14,190 nt of DNA, from the NCBI GenBank assembly GCA_900319885.1, contig ONQH01000006.1, forward strand, positions 1 to 14,190, given 5' to 3'. The notes beneath the pieces are model-generated. The model saw nothing but the letters and a program-made list of their open reading frames with translations, did not search any database and was not told where the DNA came from. The DNA comes from Candidatus Avelusimicrobium ruminicola (lineage in GTDB: Bacteria > Elusimicrobiota > Elusimicrobia > Elusimicrobiales > Elusimicrobiaceae). Shown in pieces: positions 6,902-13,556 of this stretch. The first letter of the stretch is position 1; every line of letters starts with the position of its first letter. The position numbers and the translations under genes were made by a program.

Positions 6902-8209
6902 ATGAAACGAATCGTTTTAGCAATTTTATTATTTAGCGCTATCGGCCTCCAAGCCGAAACCATCAAAATGAAAGATGGCAACCTCATCACCGGCTCCATT
7001 GTAGCCCAAACCGAATATACCTTAAATTTAACTACCTCTTACGGGACTATTACCCTAAACCAACGCGAAATTGACCAAATCCTGCCCGACAAACACCGCA
7101 TTGTGTTAAAAGGCGGCTCTCAACTGGTGGGTCAAATCTTAGATTTAGATGAATTTAACTTAAAATTAAAAACGGACGACGGGGCGGTAGTAAATATTGA
7201 TATGCCGCAAATTGTATCCGTAGAAACGTATGACTATGACCGCGGCGAAAATGCCCAAAAAGAATACGTAGAAAAAGCACAGGAAGTGGCCGCCCAACGC
7301 GAAGCACGCGCTGCCGCCGTAGCCGCAGGGACTGCCGCAGCCGGGGTAGAAGCCGCCGGCGGGCTTACGTTTGACAACGATATTGACCAAGTCTTTGATA
7401 CCCAAAAAGCCACCGTGGTCAACGGGCAGGTCGTTTCCGCCACGTCCCAACCCACTACGCCGGCCGTACAAAAACCGCTCACTGATGAAGAAGCCTTCCT
7501 AAAAGGGGTTAAAACCGGGTCCGTTTCCCAGCAAGAATATGCCGCGGCCGCGAAAGAAGAACTATCCGCTAAAAAACAAACCGAAAAACAAAAACCCGCA
7601 AAAGCCCCTAAAACCCAGCGCACCGAAGCGGACTTTGGCAAATATTTTTCCGTACAGGCCGGGGTCATGCCACTGGACTTAAAACTGGATAATTCCGGCC
7701 GGGACGGCTATAACAGCGACGACGAATTTGATGTGGGCGGTACCAGCATTACCGTATCCAGCAAATTTTTATGGCGTATTAAAAACAGTAATTTGTGGTT
7801 GGGGCCCGAGTTGGGCATTGGCAGTATTGCCAATAACTCTTTTGAAGACAAAGACCCCACCATTGATCATTCCCGCATCCCGGATCCGGAAGTAAAAACA
7901 AACGGACAAATTTTCCGCGGAGGGGTAACCGCCCACTATTACATCAACCCCAAAAGCCGCTTTGCTTTTTATTTAACAGGCAGTGCGCTCTATGAAATGT
8001 TGCATGTAAACTACCGGGCAGAACAAAGCAGTTCCACCATTTCCTCTAACGGGTTTGCGGGAGCCGCCGGCCTGGGGGTAGAAACTTGGATTGATGACCT
8101 GATGATTGGATTGGAAGTACGCGAAGTATTTGCCCAACGCCAAAAAGAACTTAAAAATTCGGCGGGGGCCAACACTCTCGTCCAATTACAACTCAGTTGG
8201 AAATTTTAA
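6902..8209 (+). CDS. Exported protein with duplicated N-terminal module and C-terminal beta-barrel
   Basis: This is a 435-aa protein with a signal peptide likely cut after GLQA (18). Residues 21-60 and 67-106 are two copies of a small all-beta module, aligned by IKMKDGNLITGSI against IVLKGGSQLVGQI and by TTSYGTI against TDDGAVV; the repeat period is 46 residues. A linker rich in Ala, Gln, Glu and Lys (about 115-245) follows and may be partly coiled coil or disordered. Residues 246-435 show alternating polar/hydrophobic strands with glycines and end in LQLQLSWKF, the terminal Phe expected of outer-membrane barrels. The protein may join the outer membrane to periplasmic partners; no enzyme motif is seen. 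Only a weak GAGGG lies before the ATG. The start codon is 21 nt after a strong terminator hairpin, with no clear promoter between. The stop overlaps the next start (TAATG). Confidence 0.8.
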   Translation: MKRIVLAILLFSAIGLQAETIKMKDGNLITGSIVAQTEYTLNLTTSYGTITLNQREIDQILPDKHRIVLKGGSQLVGQILDLDEFNLKLKTDDGAVVNIDMPQIVSVETYDYDRGENAQKEYVEKAQEVAAQREARAAAVAAGTAAAGVEAAGGLTFDNDIDQVFDTQKATVVNGQVVSATSQPTTPAVQKPLTDEEAFLKGVKTGSVSQQEYAAAAKEELSAKKQTEKQKPAKAPKTQRTEADFGKYFSVQAGVMPLDLKLDNSGRDGYNSDDEFDVGGTSITVSSKFLWRIKNSNLWLGPELGIGSIANNSFEDKDPTIDHSRIPDPEVKTNGQIFRGGVTAHYYINPKSRFAFYLTGSALYEMLHVNYRAEQSSSTISSNGFAGAAGLGVETWIDDLMIGLEVREVFAQRQKELKNSAGANTLVQLQLSWKF

Positions 8210-9306
8210 TGAAAATCTTGTTATTGCCCGGCGCGTTTAAGGGTTCGCTTAGTGCCTTACAAGCCGGGCAAATTTTATCTAAAAATTTAGCCCCCAAACA
8301 TACGTTGCGGATGTTTCCCATAGCAGACGGCGGAGACGGGTTTTTAGATTGTTTGCAAACGCTGGACCCCAAGGCCCGCTTAATTTCTACCCGCGCCAAA
8401 GACGCATTTTTACGCACCAAACGCACGTCATTTTTGCTGTTAAGCGACGGGGAAACCGCCGCCTTAGAAACGGCCCGCATTTGCGGCCTGGGCCGGGCGC
8501 AAACATTAGACCCGCTGGGGGCTTCTTCCTACGGAGTGGGGCAGGTGATTATGCAAGCCATTTCGCACGGAGCCAAACGCATTTATATAGGGTTAGGCGG
8601 CGTGGCCTGTAATGACGGCGGGGCCGGCATGGTTGTTGCCTGTGGGGGCCGGTTACTAGATGCCCGCGGGCAAGAACTTGCTTTAGGGGCCGAAGCGTTA
8701 CTGCGTTTAGACCATATTGATTTTTCCAAACTTAAAAAAAATCTCAAAGGGATTCAAATGATAGGGTGTGCGGATGTTACCAATCCGCTTTTAGGTCCCC
8801 AAAGTTCCGCCAAGGTTTTCGGTCCGCAAAAAGGGGCCACCCCGGCGCAGGTAAAACTTTTAGACAAAGCCATGGCCCGTTGGGCACGGGTGATTAAACG
8901 ACAAACCGGCCTGGATCTGGCACATACTCCATCCACCGCAGCCGCCGGTGCAATTGCCGCCGGTCTATACGGATGTATGCAGGCCAGCCTGTTGTTAGGG
9001 GCCGATTTTCTACTTCAAAAAGCACAGTTAGAAAAGCATGTTGCCTGGGCAGACCTCCTCATTACCAGTGAGGGAAAGTGGGACGCTCAAACCTTTTACG
9101 GGAAAGCGCCTTTGGCGGTGTTAAAACTGGCTCAAAAAAAGCACAAGCCCGTCCTGTTTATCTGCGGCACAGCCGATTGGAAGGCGCTTAAAAAGCAAGC
9201 ACTCCCCCAAGTATGTGTGGCAGAGTTGGCTGATTTTGCCCCTTCAATTAAAATGGCAAAAAAATACGCGGGCAAGTATATCGCCCGCGTGTGTAAATCG
9301 CTCTAG
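8209..9306 (+). CDS. Glycerate kinase, GarK/GlxK family
   Basis: This 365-aa protein follows the glycerate kinase type II layout, whose members phosphorylate D-glycerate to 2- or 3-phosphoglycerate. Recognisable blocks are the N-terminal MKILLLPGAFKGSLSA, ADGGDGF (39-45), GLGGVACNDGGAGM (128-141), GCADVTNPLLGP (186-197), the FGPQKGA segment (204-210), and ITSEGKWDAQTFYGKAP (285-301). Several positions differ from the form I remember: PDSFKGS is PGAFKGS, GGSATNDGG is GGVACNDGG, and TGEGRIDSQT is TSEGKWDAQT. Substrate preference may therefore have shifted. ATG 8209 shares its A with the upstream stop (TAATG) and has no Shine-Dalgarno, which implies coupled translation; the in-frame TTG at 8197 is less likely. 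The 3' end carries the terminator hairpin of the convergent gene. Confidence 0.88.
   Translation: MKILLLPGAFKGSLSALQAGQILSKNLAPKHTLRMFPIADGGDGFLDCLQTLDPKARLISTRAKDAFLRTKRTSFLLLSDGETAALETARICGLGRAQTLDPLGASSYGVGQVIMQAISHGAKRIYIGLGGVACNDGGAGMVVACGGRLLDARGQELALGAEALLRLDHIDFSKLKKNLKGIQMIGCADVTNPLLGPQSSAKVFGPQKGATPAQVKLLDKAMARWARVIKRQTGLDLAHTPSTAAAGAIAAGLYGCMQASLLLGADFLLQKAQLEKHVAWADLLITSEGKWDAQTFYGKAPLAVLKLAQKKHKPVLFICGTADWKALKKQALPQVCVAELADFAPSIKMAKKYAGKYIARVCKSL
9258..9290 (-). terminator. Intrinsic terminator of the convergent outer-membrane gene, inside the glycerate kinase CDS
   Basis: A perfect 8-bp inverted repeat, ACGCGGGC (9266-9273) and GCCCGCGT (9283-9290), has a 9-nt loop. On the minus strand it is followed by ATTTTTTT (9265-9258), the pattern of a rho-independent terminator. 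On the plus strand no T-run follows. It lies 26 bp beyond the stop codon of the minus-strand gene and within the last codons of the glycerate kinase gene. Confidence 0.75.
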
Positions 9307-9315
9307 CGCGCACTT

Positions 9316-9960
9316 CTATATTCTATAAATCACCCGTAACAGGACTGACAAGAAATTGGCCCGCTGATAAACCGTGACGTGGTTTCCGTTATTTCGCGCA
9401 GCAGAATCGTGAAAGCGGTTGCCGTTGTAGCGCGCTTCTATCCCTAAACTAATGCGTTCGCTTAGTTCCCGTTCCACACCCAGCCCAGCATAATATGCAA
9501 ACCCCGTATAGGTGAAATGTTTCTTGCCCTCCGGGAATTTTACGGCAAAATCCGTATGAGCGGCCCCGGCTCCCAACGTTAGGTACACCTGATAGGTGCT
9601 TTCGGGGGTTAAAAAAATGTGGCTGACTGCCATATAATTTTGCATACGCGTGCGGGTATCCAGTTGCCATCCGCTGGCAAGGTCTGCGGAAAAATATTGG
9701 TCTTCAAACGAAAGGCCCACCCCAATCTGCGGGTTGAAGAAATACAAGGCTTGCAATTCGCCCCCCATACCCGGTTTACCCAGTTTGGCGTCGTGCGAAA
9801 TAGCCGCTTGATGATCGCCCACGTTTATTTCACCGAAATCGGTCCCCAAAGCAAGCGGAGAATAAACCCCTGCCAAACCGACAGATACTTCCCCCACTTC
9901 ATACCCTTGCAAGGGGGTTACAGCCAAACATAAACCTAAAAACACGAGTATTTTGCGCAT
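9316..9960 (-). CDS. Small outer-membrane beta-barrel protein, unknown function
   Basis: This is a 214-aa exported protein with signal peptide MRKILVFLGLCLAVTPLQG. The mature part has about eight amphipathic strands separated by glycine-rich turns, for example GVGLSFEDQYF, YQVYLTLGAGAA, YYAGLGVERELS and ISLGIEARY. It ends in SVLLRVIYRI, and the size suits an OmpA/OmpW/OmpX-like eight-stranded barrel. There is no enzyme motif, so the role is unknown. A longer frame opens at 10026, but ATG 9960 is chosen because it has a strong GGGAGG site 6 nt upstream, starts a clean signal peptide, and lies downstream of the TGGTACAAT promoter. The gene is divergent from dedA and convergent with the glycerate kinase gene (9 bp between stops). 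Confidence 0.82.
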   Translation of the reverse strand: MRKILVFLGLCLAVTPLQGYEVGEVSVGLAGVYSPLALGTDFGEINVGDHQAAISHDAKLGKPGMGGELQALYFFNPQIGVGLSFEDQYFSADLASGWQLDTRTRMQNYMAVSHIFLTPESTYQVYLTLGAGAAHTDFAVKFPEGKKHFTYTGFAYYAGLGVERELSERISLGIEARYNGNRFHDSAARNNGNHVTVYQRANFLSVLLRVIYRI

Positions 9961-9980
9961 AGTTCCTCCCACGTCCCTAT

Positions 9981-9989
9981 ATTGTACCA
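9981..9989 (-). promoter_or_regulatory. Extended -10 promoter of the outer-membrane protein gene
   Basis: On the minus strand this reads TGGTACAAT, with TACAAT at 9986-9981. The predicted start is near 9974, giving a leader of about 14 nt containing GGGAGG. Only 10 bp separate this -10 from the opposing -10 of dedA. Confidence 0.6.
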
Positions 9990-9993
9990 GATT

Positions 9994-10002
9994 TGCTAAA
10001 AT
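9994..10002 (+). promoter_or_regulatory. Extended -10 promoter of dedA, possibly leaderless
   Basis: TGCTAAAAT (TAAAAT at 9997-10002) ends 6 nt before the ATG at 10009, so the predicted transcription start is the start codon. No -35 or Shine-Dalgarno is seen. The layout matches nadK base for base over most of 18 positions. Confidence 0.5.
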
Positions 10003-10008
10003 AAGAAC

Positions 10009-10656
10009 ATGGAATTTATAACGCAACTGATTGATATTTTTTTACATTTAGACGTCTACTTAAACACGTGGGCGGCCGGCGCGGGAGCCTGGCTGTATGT
10101 AGGTATTTTTGCCATTATATTTTGTGAAACCGGATTGGTGATTACCCCGTTTTTGCCGGGCGACTCGTTATTGTTTGCGTGTGGAGCTTTAGCAACCAGC
10201 GACCAAAGCGGCATTAGCCTGGCAATATTTATCCCGGTTGTATTTGTGGCAGCCGCACTGGGTGATTTTTGCAATTATGAAATTGGCAAATGGATCGGAC
10301 CTAAAGTTTTTACGCAGGAAAACAGTCGGCTACTTAATAAAAATCATTTATTAAAAGCCCATGCGTTTTATGAGAAATACGGAGGGAAGACGATTATTTT
10401 GGCCCGTTTTATCCCGATTATCCGCACCTTTGCTCCGTTTGTAGCGGGCATTGGAAAAATGACCTATTGGCATTTTGCTTCTTACAATTTAATCGGCGCG
10501 GCGGCGTGGGTGCTTTTATTTGTGCTGGGCGGCTATTATTTTGCCGATTTACCAATCGTCAAAACGCACTTTCATATCGTCATTGTAGCCATTATTATTA
10601 TTTCGTGCTTGCCCGCTGTGATTGAATACTGGCGTGAGCACCGCAAACTACATTAA
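10009..10656 (+). CDS. DedA-family inner-membrane protein
   Basis: This 215-aa membrane protein belongs to the DedA (SNARE-associated/VTT) family, whose members include undecaprenyl-phosphate and phospholipid transporters or flippases in the inner membrane. The family motifs are in place: C-E40-T-G, then PFLPGDSLLF with D52, FYEKYGG (120-126), and LARFIPIIRTFAPFVAG with R133 and R139. E40, D52, R133 and R139 correspond to the acidic and basic residues essential in E. coli YqjA. Hydrophobic segments lie at about 28-60, 70-88, 155-178 and 188-206. The N-terminus (MEFITQLIDIFLHLD) is typical. The ATG has no ribosome-binding site, and the -10 lies directly before it. The stop overlaps the stop of the convergent nagZ-like gene (TTAA). 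The specific lipid substrate is not known. Confidence 0.93.
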   Translation: MEFITQLIDIFLHLDVYLNTWAAGAGAWLYVGIFAIIFCETGLVITPFLPGDSLLFACGALATSDQSGISLAIFIPVVFVAAALGDFCNYEIGKWIGPKVFTQENSRLLNKNHLLKAHAFYEKYGGKTIILARFIPIIRTFAPFVAGIGKMTYWHFASYNLIGAAAWVLLFVLGGYYFADLPIVKTHFHIVIVAIIIISCLPAVIEYWREHRKLH

Positions 10657-12359
10657 CGTTCCCGCAAGCGCGGGTCCAGCGAGTGTGCCGGTATAGGGCG
10701 CATAGACACTTTGCTGGAAGAGGAGACTTCAAAATTCTCCGGCAGTTCTACCGGCATAATTCCTTGGGCTTGGGCATTTCCTACGATTACATCAGCCGCT
10801 GTTTGCAACATAAAGGAATTAAGTCCATACGTGGCTAATACCGTGCCCACGGTAGGATAATGCGGAATATCGTACGGGCTCATTACAGAAAGTAAAATTA
10901 AATTTTTGTTTCGCGCTTGCAGTTTTTCAATCGTATATTTTTGGCTTTGGTTTGCTTTATCGGCCCATTGTAAACTGGCCACTACTACCAGGTCGGCCCC
11001 GTCGGCGCATTTTAGCGCACGCGTAATATCTTTTTCCCGCGGAGTTAAAGGCGCGTTGTAGGTACGCACGTGATAATTGCGTGCTAAGAAAGGTTTGCTT
11101 ACGTGCATCAACTGATCCGCAAACCGGGAAGGGGCAAAGAAGACCGTGCACACCGTCGGCCGCGATTTAGGGGACGAAAAGGGCACCAGGCCATTGTAAT
11201 CACGCACCAAAGTTACCGCCTCTTTACTTAGTTCTTCTAACGTAGTCTTATATACTTTTTCAGTCGGCTCAGGCAAAGAAGGGGACGTTTCACTTAACAA
11301 ACCCAACCTTTCCTTTAACGCAAAGACACGCCGGGCCGCCTCGCGCACGCGCGGTTGTATCTGTTTTTTTTGCACAGCCTCCTCAATTTGAGCAAATAAC
11401 GTAAGGGGTTTAATGTAACGTCCTAACAAAATCCAATCCGCGCCAGCTTCCAACGAGCGTGCAGCACAACCGGCAATCGTACAAAAAGAAGTCGCCCCTT
11501 TCATATCCAAACTGTCTGTTACAATCAGTCCGTCAAACCCCATTTCTTGGCGTAGCAGTCCTTGCAAAATGGGCTTGGAAAAAGAAGCCACGTTGTTTTT
11601 ATCTAACGCGGGATACAGGACATGCCCGGTCATCACCCCGGGAACGCCTTGTTTGACGGCTTGCTCAAACGGGGCCAAGTGCACTTGTTTTAACTCCGCT
11701 TTAGATGCGTTTACCACAGGCACCGCATAGTGCGAATCTATTTCCGTATCCCCGTGCCCCGGGAAATGTTTTACGATCGGCACAATCCCGGCTGCCCGAA
11801 ATCCGTTCATCAGGGCCATGCCCATTTTGGTAACCGTGGAAACATCTCCGCCGAAACTACGTACCCCGATAATAGGATTGCGCGGGTTACTGTTTACGTC
11901 TAAAACCGGTGAAAAATTTACATGCACGCCTACGCGGCGCAACTGCAACCCCGCCAAATAGGCTAGCGTAGCGGCTTTTTCTTCATCCTGGCTGGCCGCC
12001 AGCATCATATTAGTAGGTAGATATTCAAACCCCAAGGTAATAGGGGTATATACGGTGCCGCCCTCATAGTCAATAGCAATAAGCAGCGGAATTTTATGCG
12101 GACTTTGCGCCGCCCACTCTTGTAATTTGTTAATTAAGCGGCGCGTTTCGCGCACAGAATAATTGCCCCATTGGATGAGTACGCCCCCCAATTTGCCTTG
12201 TTCAATCGCCGGGCGCACCAGTTCGGCGCTGTCCACATCTACAAAGGCTACCAAGGTTTGGCCTAATTGTTCTTCGGCAGACAATTCATCAAAGGTCACT
12301 GCCCCCCATCCGGGTAGCACCCATAGACACAAGAGGAAGAGCAACCCCTTTTTAATCAT
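10653..12359 (-). CDS. nagZ: Exported glycoside hydrolase family 3 beta-N-acetylhexosaminidase (NagZ-like, two domains)
   Basis: This 568-aa GH3 enzyme probably removes N-acetylglucosamine from peptidoglycan fragments. A signal peptide (MIKKGLLFLLCLWVLPGWGA) predicts export. The TIM-barrel domain carries AIDYEGG (95-101), KHFPGHGDTEIDSH (197-210) with the NagZ-type acid/base Asp204-His210 pair, and the nucleophile D282 in IVTDSLDMKG. This His-containing insert separates NagZ from GH3 beta-glucosidases. Residues ~375-540 form the second GH3 domain, absent from the short cytoplasmic NagZ of enterobacteria and present in the Bacillus-type enzyme. The ATG overlaps the upstream phosphoesterase stop by 4 bp (ATGA), so the two form an operon. 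The C-terminus is Arg/Ser-rich (PAHSLDPRLRER). The symbol is by motif; substrate is not proven. Confidence 0.9.
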   Translation of the reverse strand: MIKKGLLFLLCLWVLPGWGAVTFDELSAEEQLGQTLVAFVDVDSAELVRPAIEQGKLGGVLIQWGNYSVRETRRLINKLQEWAAQSPHKIPLLIAIDYEGGTVYTPITLGFEYLPTNMMLAASQDEEKAATLAYLAGLQLRRVGVHVNFSPVLDVNSNPRNPIIGVRSFGGDVSTVTKMGMALMNGFRAAGIVPIVKHFPGHGDTEIDSHYAVPVVNASKAELKQVHLAPFEQAVKQGVPGVMTGHVLYPALDKNNVASFSKPILQGLLRQEMGFDGLIVTDSLDMKGATSFCTIAGCAARSLEAGADWILLGRYIKPLTLFAQIEEAVQKKQIQPRVREAARRVFALKERLGLLSETSPSLPEPTEKVYKTTLEELSKEAVTLVRDYNGLVPFSSPKSRPTVCTVFFAPSRFADQLMHVSKPFLARNYHVRTYNAPLTPREKDITRALKCADGADLVVVASLQWADKANQSQKYTIEKLQARNKNLILLSVMSPYDIPHYPTVGTVLATYGLNSFMLQTAADVIVGNAQAQGIMPVELPENFEVSSSSKVSMRPIPAHSLDPRLRER

Positions 12360-13432
12360 GCGTTCACATCCACAATTACAATTTCAGCCGGAGCCAAAAA
12401 GCGCAACGGCATCCCCCAGTAAAACACACCGGAAGTAATATAAAAAGGCATCCCGTCCACGTCAAACAAACCGTATACACGCGGGAATTGTAATTTTACC
12501 AGATGGGTAAAAGGCCATAATTGCCCATTATGCGTGTGACCGCTGAGCATCAAATTGGCTCCGTGTGCGGCGGCGGTTTCGGCATAGAGCGGGGTATGAC
12601 TTAGCAAAATCGTAGGCGTTTGAGGGTCTAACCCGTCTAATACGTGGGCCACCTCTTGGGCACTGACACCCGCTGTTTTAATGTCTTTGAGTCCGGCCAC
12701 TTGCACCCCGTTAGGCATACGGGTAGACGCATTTTCCAGCAGCGTTACGGCCGACTGACGGAAAAATTCTTTGCTATCTCCGTATCCCACATAATATTCG
12801 TGATTGCCCAGTACCCCGTACGAGCCTTGCGGGGCTTTTACCTGTGCCAAACGGGCGGCATACGCCTCGCTATGCGGACCATATTCAAAAATATCGCCCA
12901 GCACTAAAAGGGCGTCCGGCTTTTCGGCCTCAATTTTTTGCAACGCTTTATCAAAACGGGCCAGCGATACCCCCATCCCTAAATGTGTATCCGACAATAG
13001 AGCCAATTTCATCCGGGGAGCCCCGGGAATATTCACGGTAATGTGTTTAACCTTGGGAGACGAAAACCCGCCCCACAGTGCCATGCTCCATATGACCGCC
13101 AAAGAGACTAGCGTAAGCGGCCCCATCCACGCGGTATTGACGTGAAACAGCGACAAGGCCCAACACACTATGGCTAAAAAGGCACAAAAACAGAACGCCA
13201 AAAAAATTAAGCCAAACCATGTATAGGCTACGTAATATAAGGCACTGATAAAAAAACCGCCGGAACTCCCCCGCGTATAGGCAAGCCCACAGTATACAAG
13301 CCCCGTTAAAAATAACGAAAACAACAACGGGATTTTCCACCCCAGTTGCGGGTAACACTTGAGTAGCCACGCACCGACGGTAAGTTGCATCAAAAAAACG
13401 ACGACACTAAAAATAATATAAAAAACGCTCAT
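12356..13432 (-). CDS. Membrane-anchored calcineurin-like metallophosphoesterase (YkuE/YaeI type)
   Basis: This is a 358-aa protein. The first ~122 residues hold four or five hydrophobic helices (about 4-24, 34-52, 63-92, 103-122), and the rest is a calcineurin-like phosphoesterase domain. Metal ligands are complete: D148-T-H150, G179-D180, G209-N-H-E212, H279 and G298-H-T-H301, followed by NGQLWPF typical of the YkuE/YaeI group. Substrates of this group are poorly known; some relatives act on lipid-linked or cell-wall phosphoesters. Being the first gene of an operon with exported NagZ suggests a cell-envelope job (inference). The ATG at 13432 has no real Shine-Dalgarno. TACAAT lies exactly 6 nt upstream, so a leaderless message is possible. 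Confidence 0.9.
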   Translation of the reverse strand: MSVFYIIFSVVVFLMQLTVGAWLLKCYPQLGWKIPLLFSLFLTGLVYCGLAYTRGSSGGFFISALYYVAYTWFGLIFLAFCFCAFLAIVCWALSLFHVNTAWMGPLTLVSLAVIWSMALWGGFSSPKVKHITVNIPGAPRMKLALLSDTHLGMGVSLARFDKALQKIEAEKPDALLVLGDIFEYGPHSEAYAARLAQVKAPQGSYGVLGNHEYYVGYGDSKEFFRQSAVTLLENASTRMPNGVQVAGLKDIKTAGVSAQEVAHVLDGLDPQTPTILLSHTPLYAETAAAHGANLMLSGHTHNGQLWPFTHLVKLQFPRVYGLFDVDGMPFYITSGVFYWGMPLRFLAPAEIVIVDVNA

Positions 13433-13438
13433 ACTTAC

Positions 13439-13468
13439 ATTGTAAAAAATTTACTGCCCGGGGTGCAA
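13439..13468 (-). promoter_or_regulatory. Promoter of the phosphoesterase-nagZ operon
   Basis: On the minus strand TACAAT (13444-13439) lies 6 nt before the ATG, with a partial -35 TTGCAC (13468-13463) at an 18-bp spacer. A perfect small palindrome, TTACA-T-TGTAA (13435-13445), overlaps the -10. The predicted start is at the start codon. Confidence 0.5.
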
Positions 13469-13489
13469 AACACGCGCCCCCGGTTGGCA
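13455..13489. repeat. GC-rich dyad between the phosphoesterase and gltX
   Basis: TGCC (13455-13458) followed by CGGGG (13459-13463) is mirrored by CCCCG (13478-13482), a 3-nt bulge, and GGCA (13486-13489), with a 14-nt centre. No T-run follows the stem on the plus strand. It lies upstream of both predicted transcription starts and overlaps the partial -35 of the phosphoesterase operon. It could be an operator or a chance GC-rich feature. Confidence 0.35.
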
Positions 13490-13517
13490 AAACAAAGCAG
13501 CGGCCCTTCAAAAAAGG

Positions 13518-13523
13518 TATAAT
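13518..13523 (+). promoter_or_regulatory. -10 element of gltX
   Basis: This is a perfect TATAAT, preceded by AGG rather than TGn and without an evident -35. The predicted start is near 13530. The leader of about 27 nt contains the AAGGAAG site before the ATG at 13557. No T-box-like structure fits in so short a leader. Confidence 0.6.
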
Positions 13524-13556
13524 TAAAGTATCTCTATTTTATAAGGAAGAATAATT

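Noticed and set aside
8197..8208. TTG start four codons upstream for the glycerate kinase gene
   Set aside because: ATG 8209 in the TAATG overlap gives the canonical MKILLLP start.
9961..10026. 22-residue N-terminal extension of the outer-membrane protein gene (start at 10026)
   Set aside because: The extension would cover the predicted promoter and the GGGAGG site and would bury the signal peptide; ATG 9960 fits better.
10661..10674. CCCGCAAGCGCGGG hairpin as a terminator for dedA or nagZ
   Set aside because: No T-run follows on either strand, and the stem is explained by GC-rich Arg/Leu/Pro codons at the nagZ end.
13433..13556. T-box or other riboswitch upstream of gltX
   Set aside because: The predicted leader is only about 27 nt, and no T-box sequence or specifier stem is visible.
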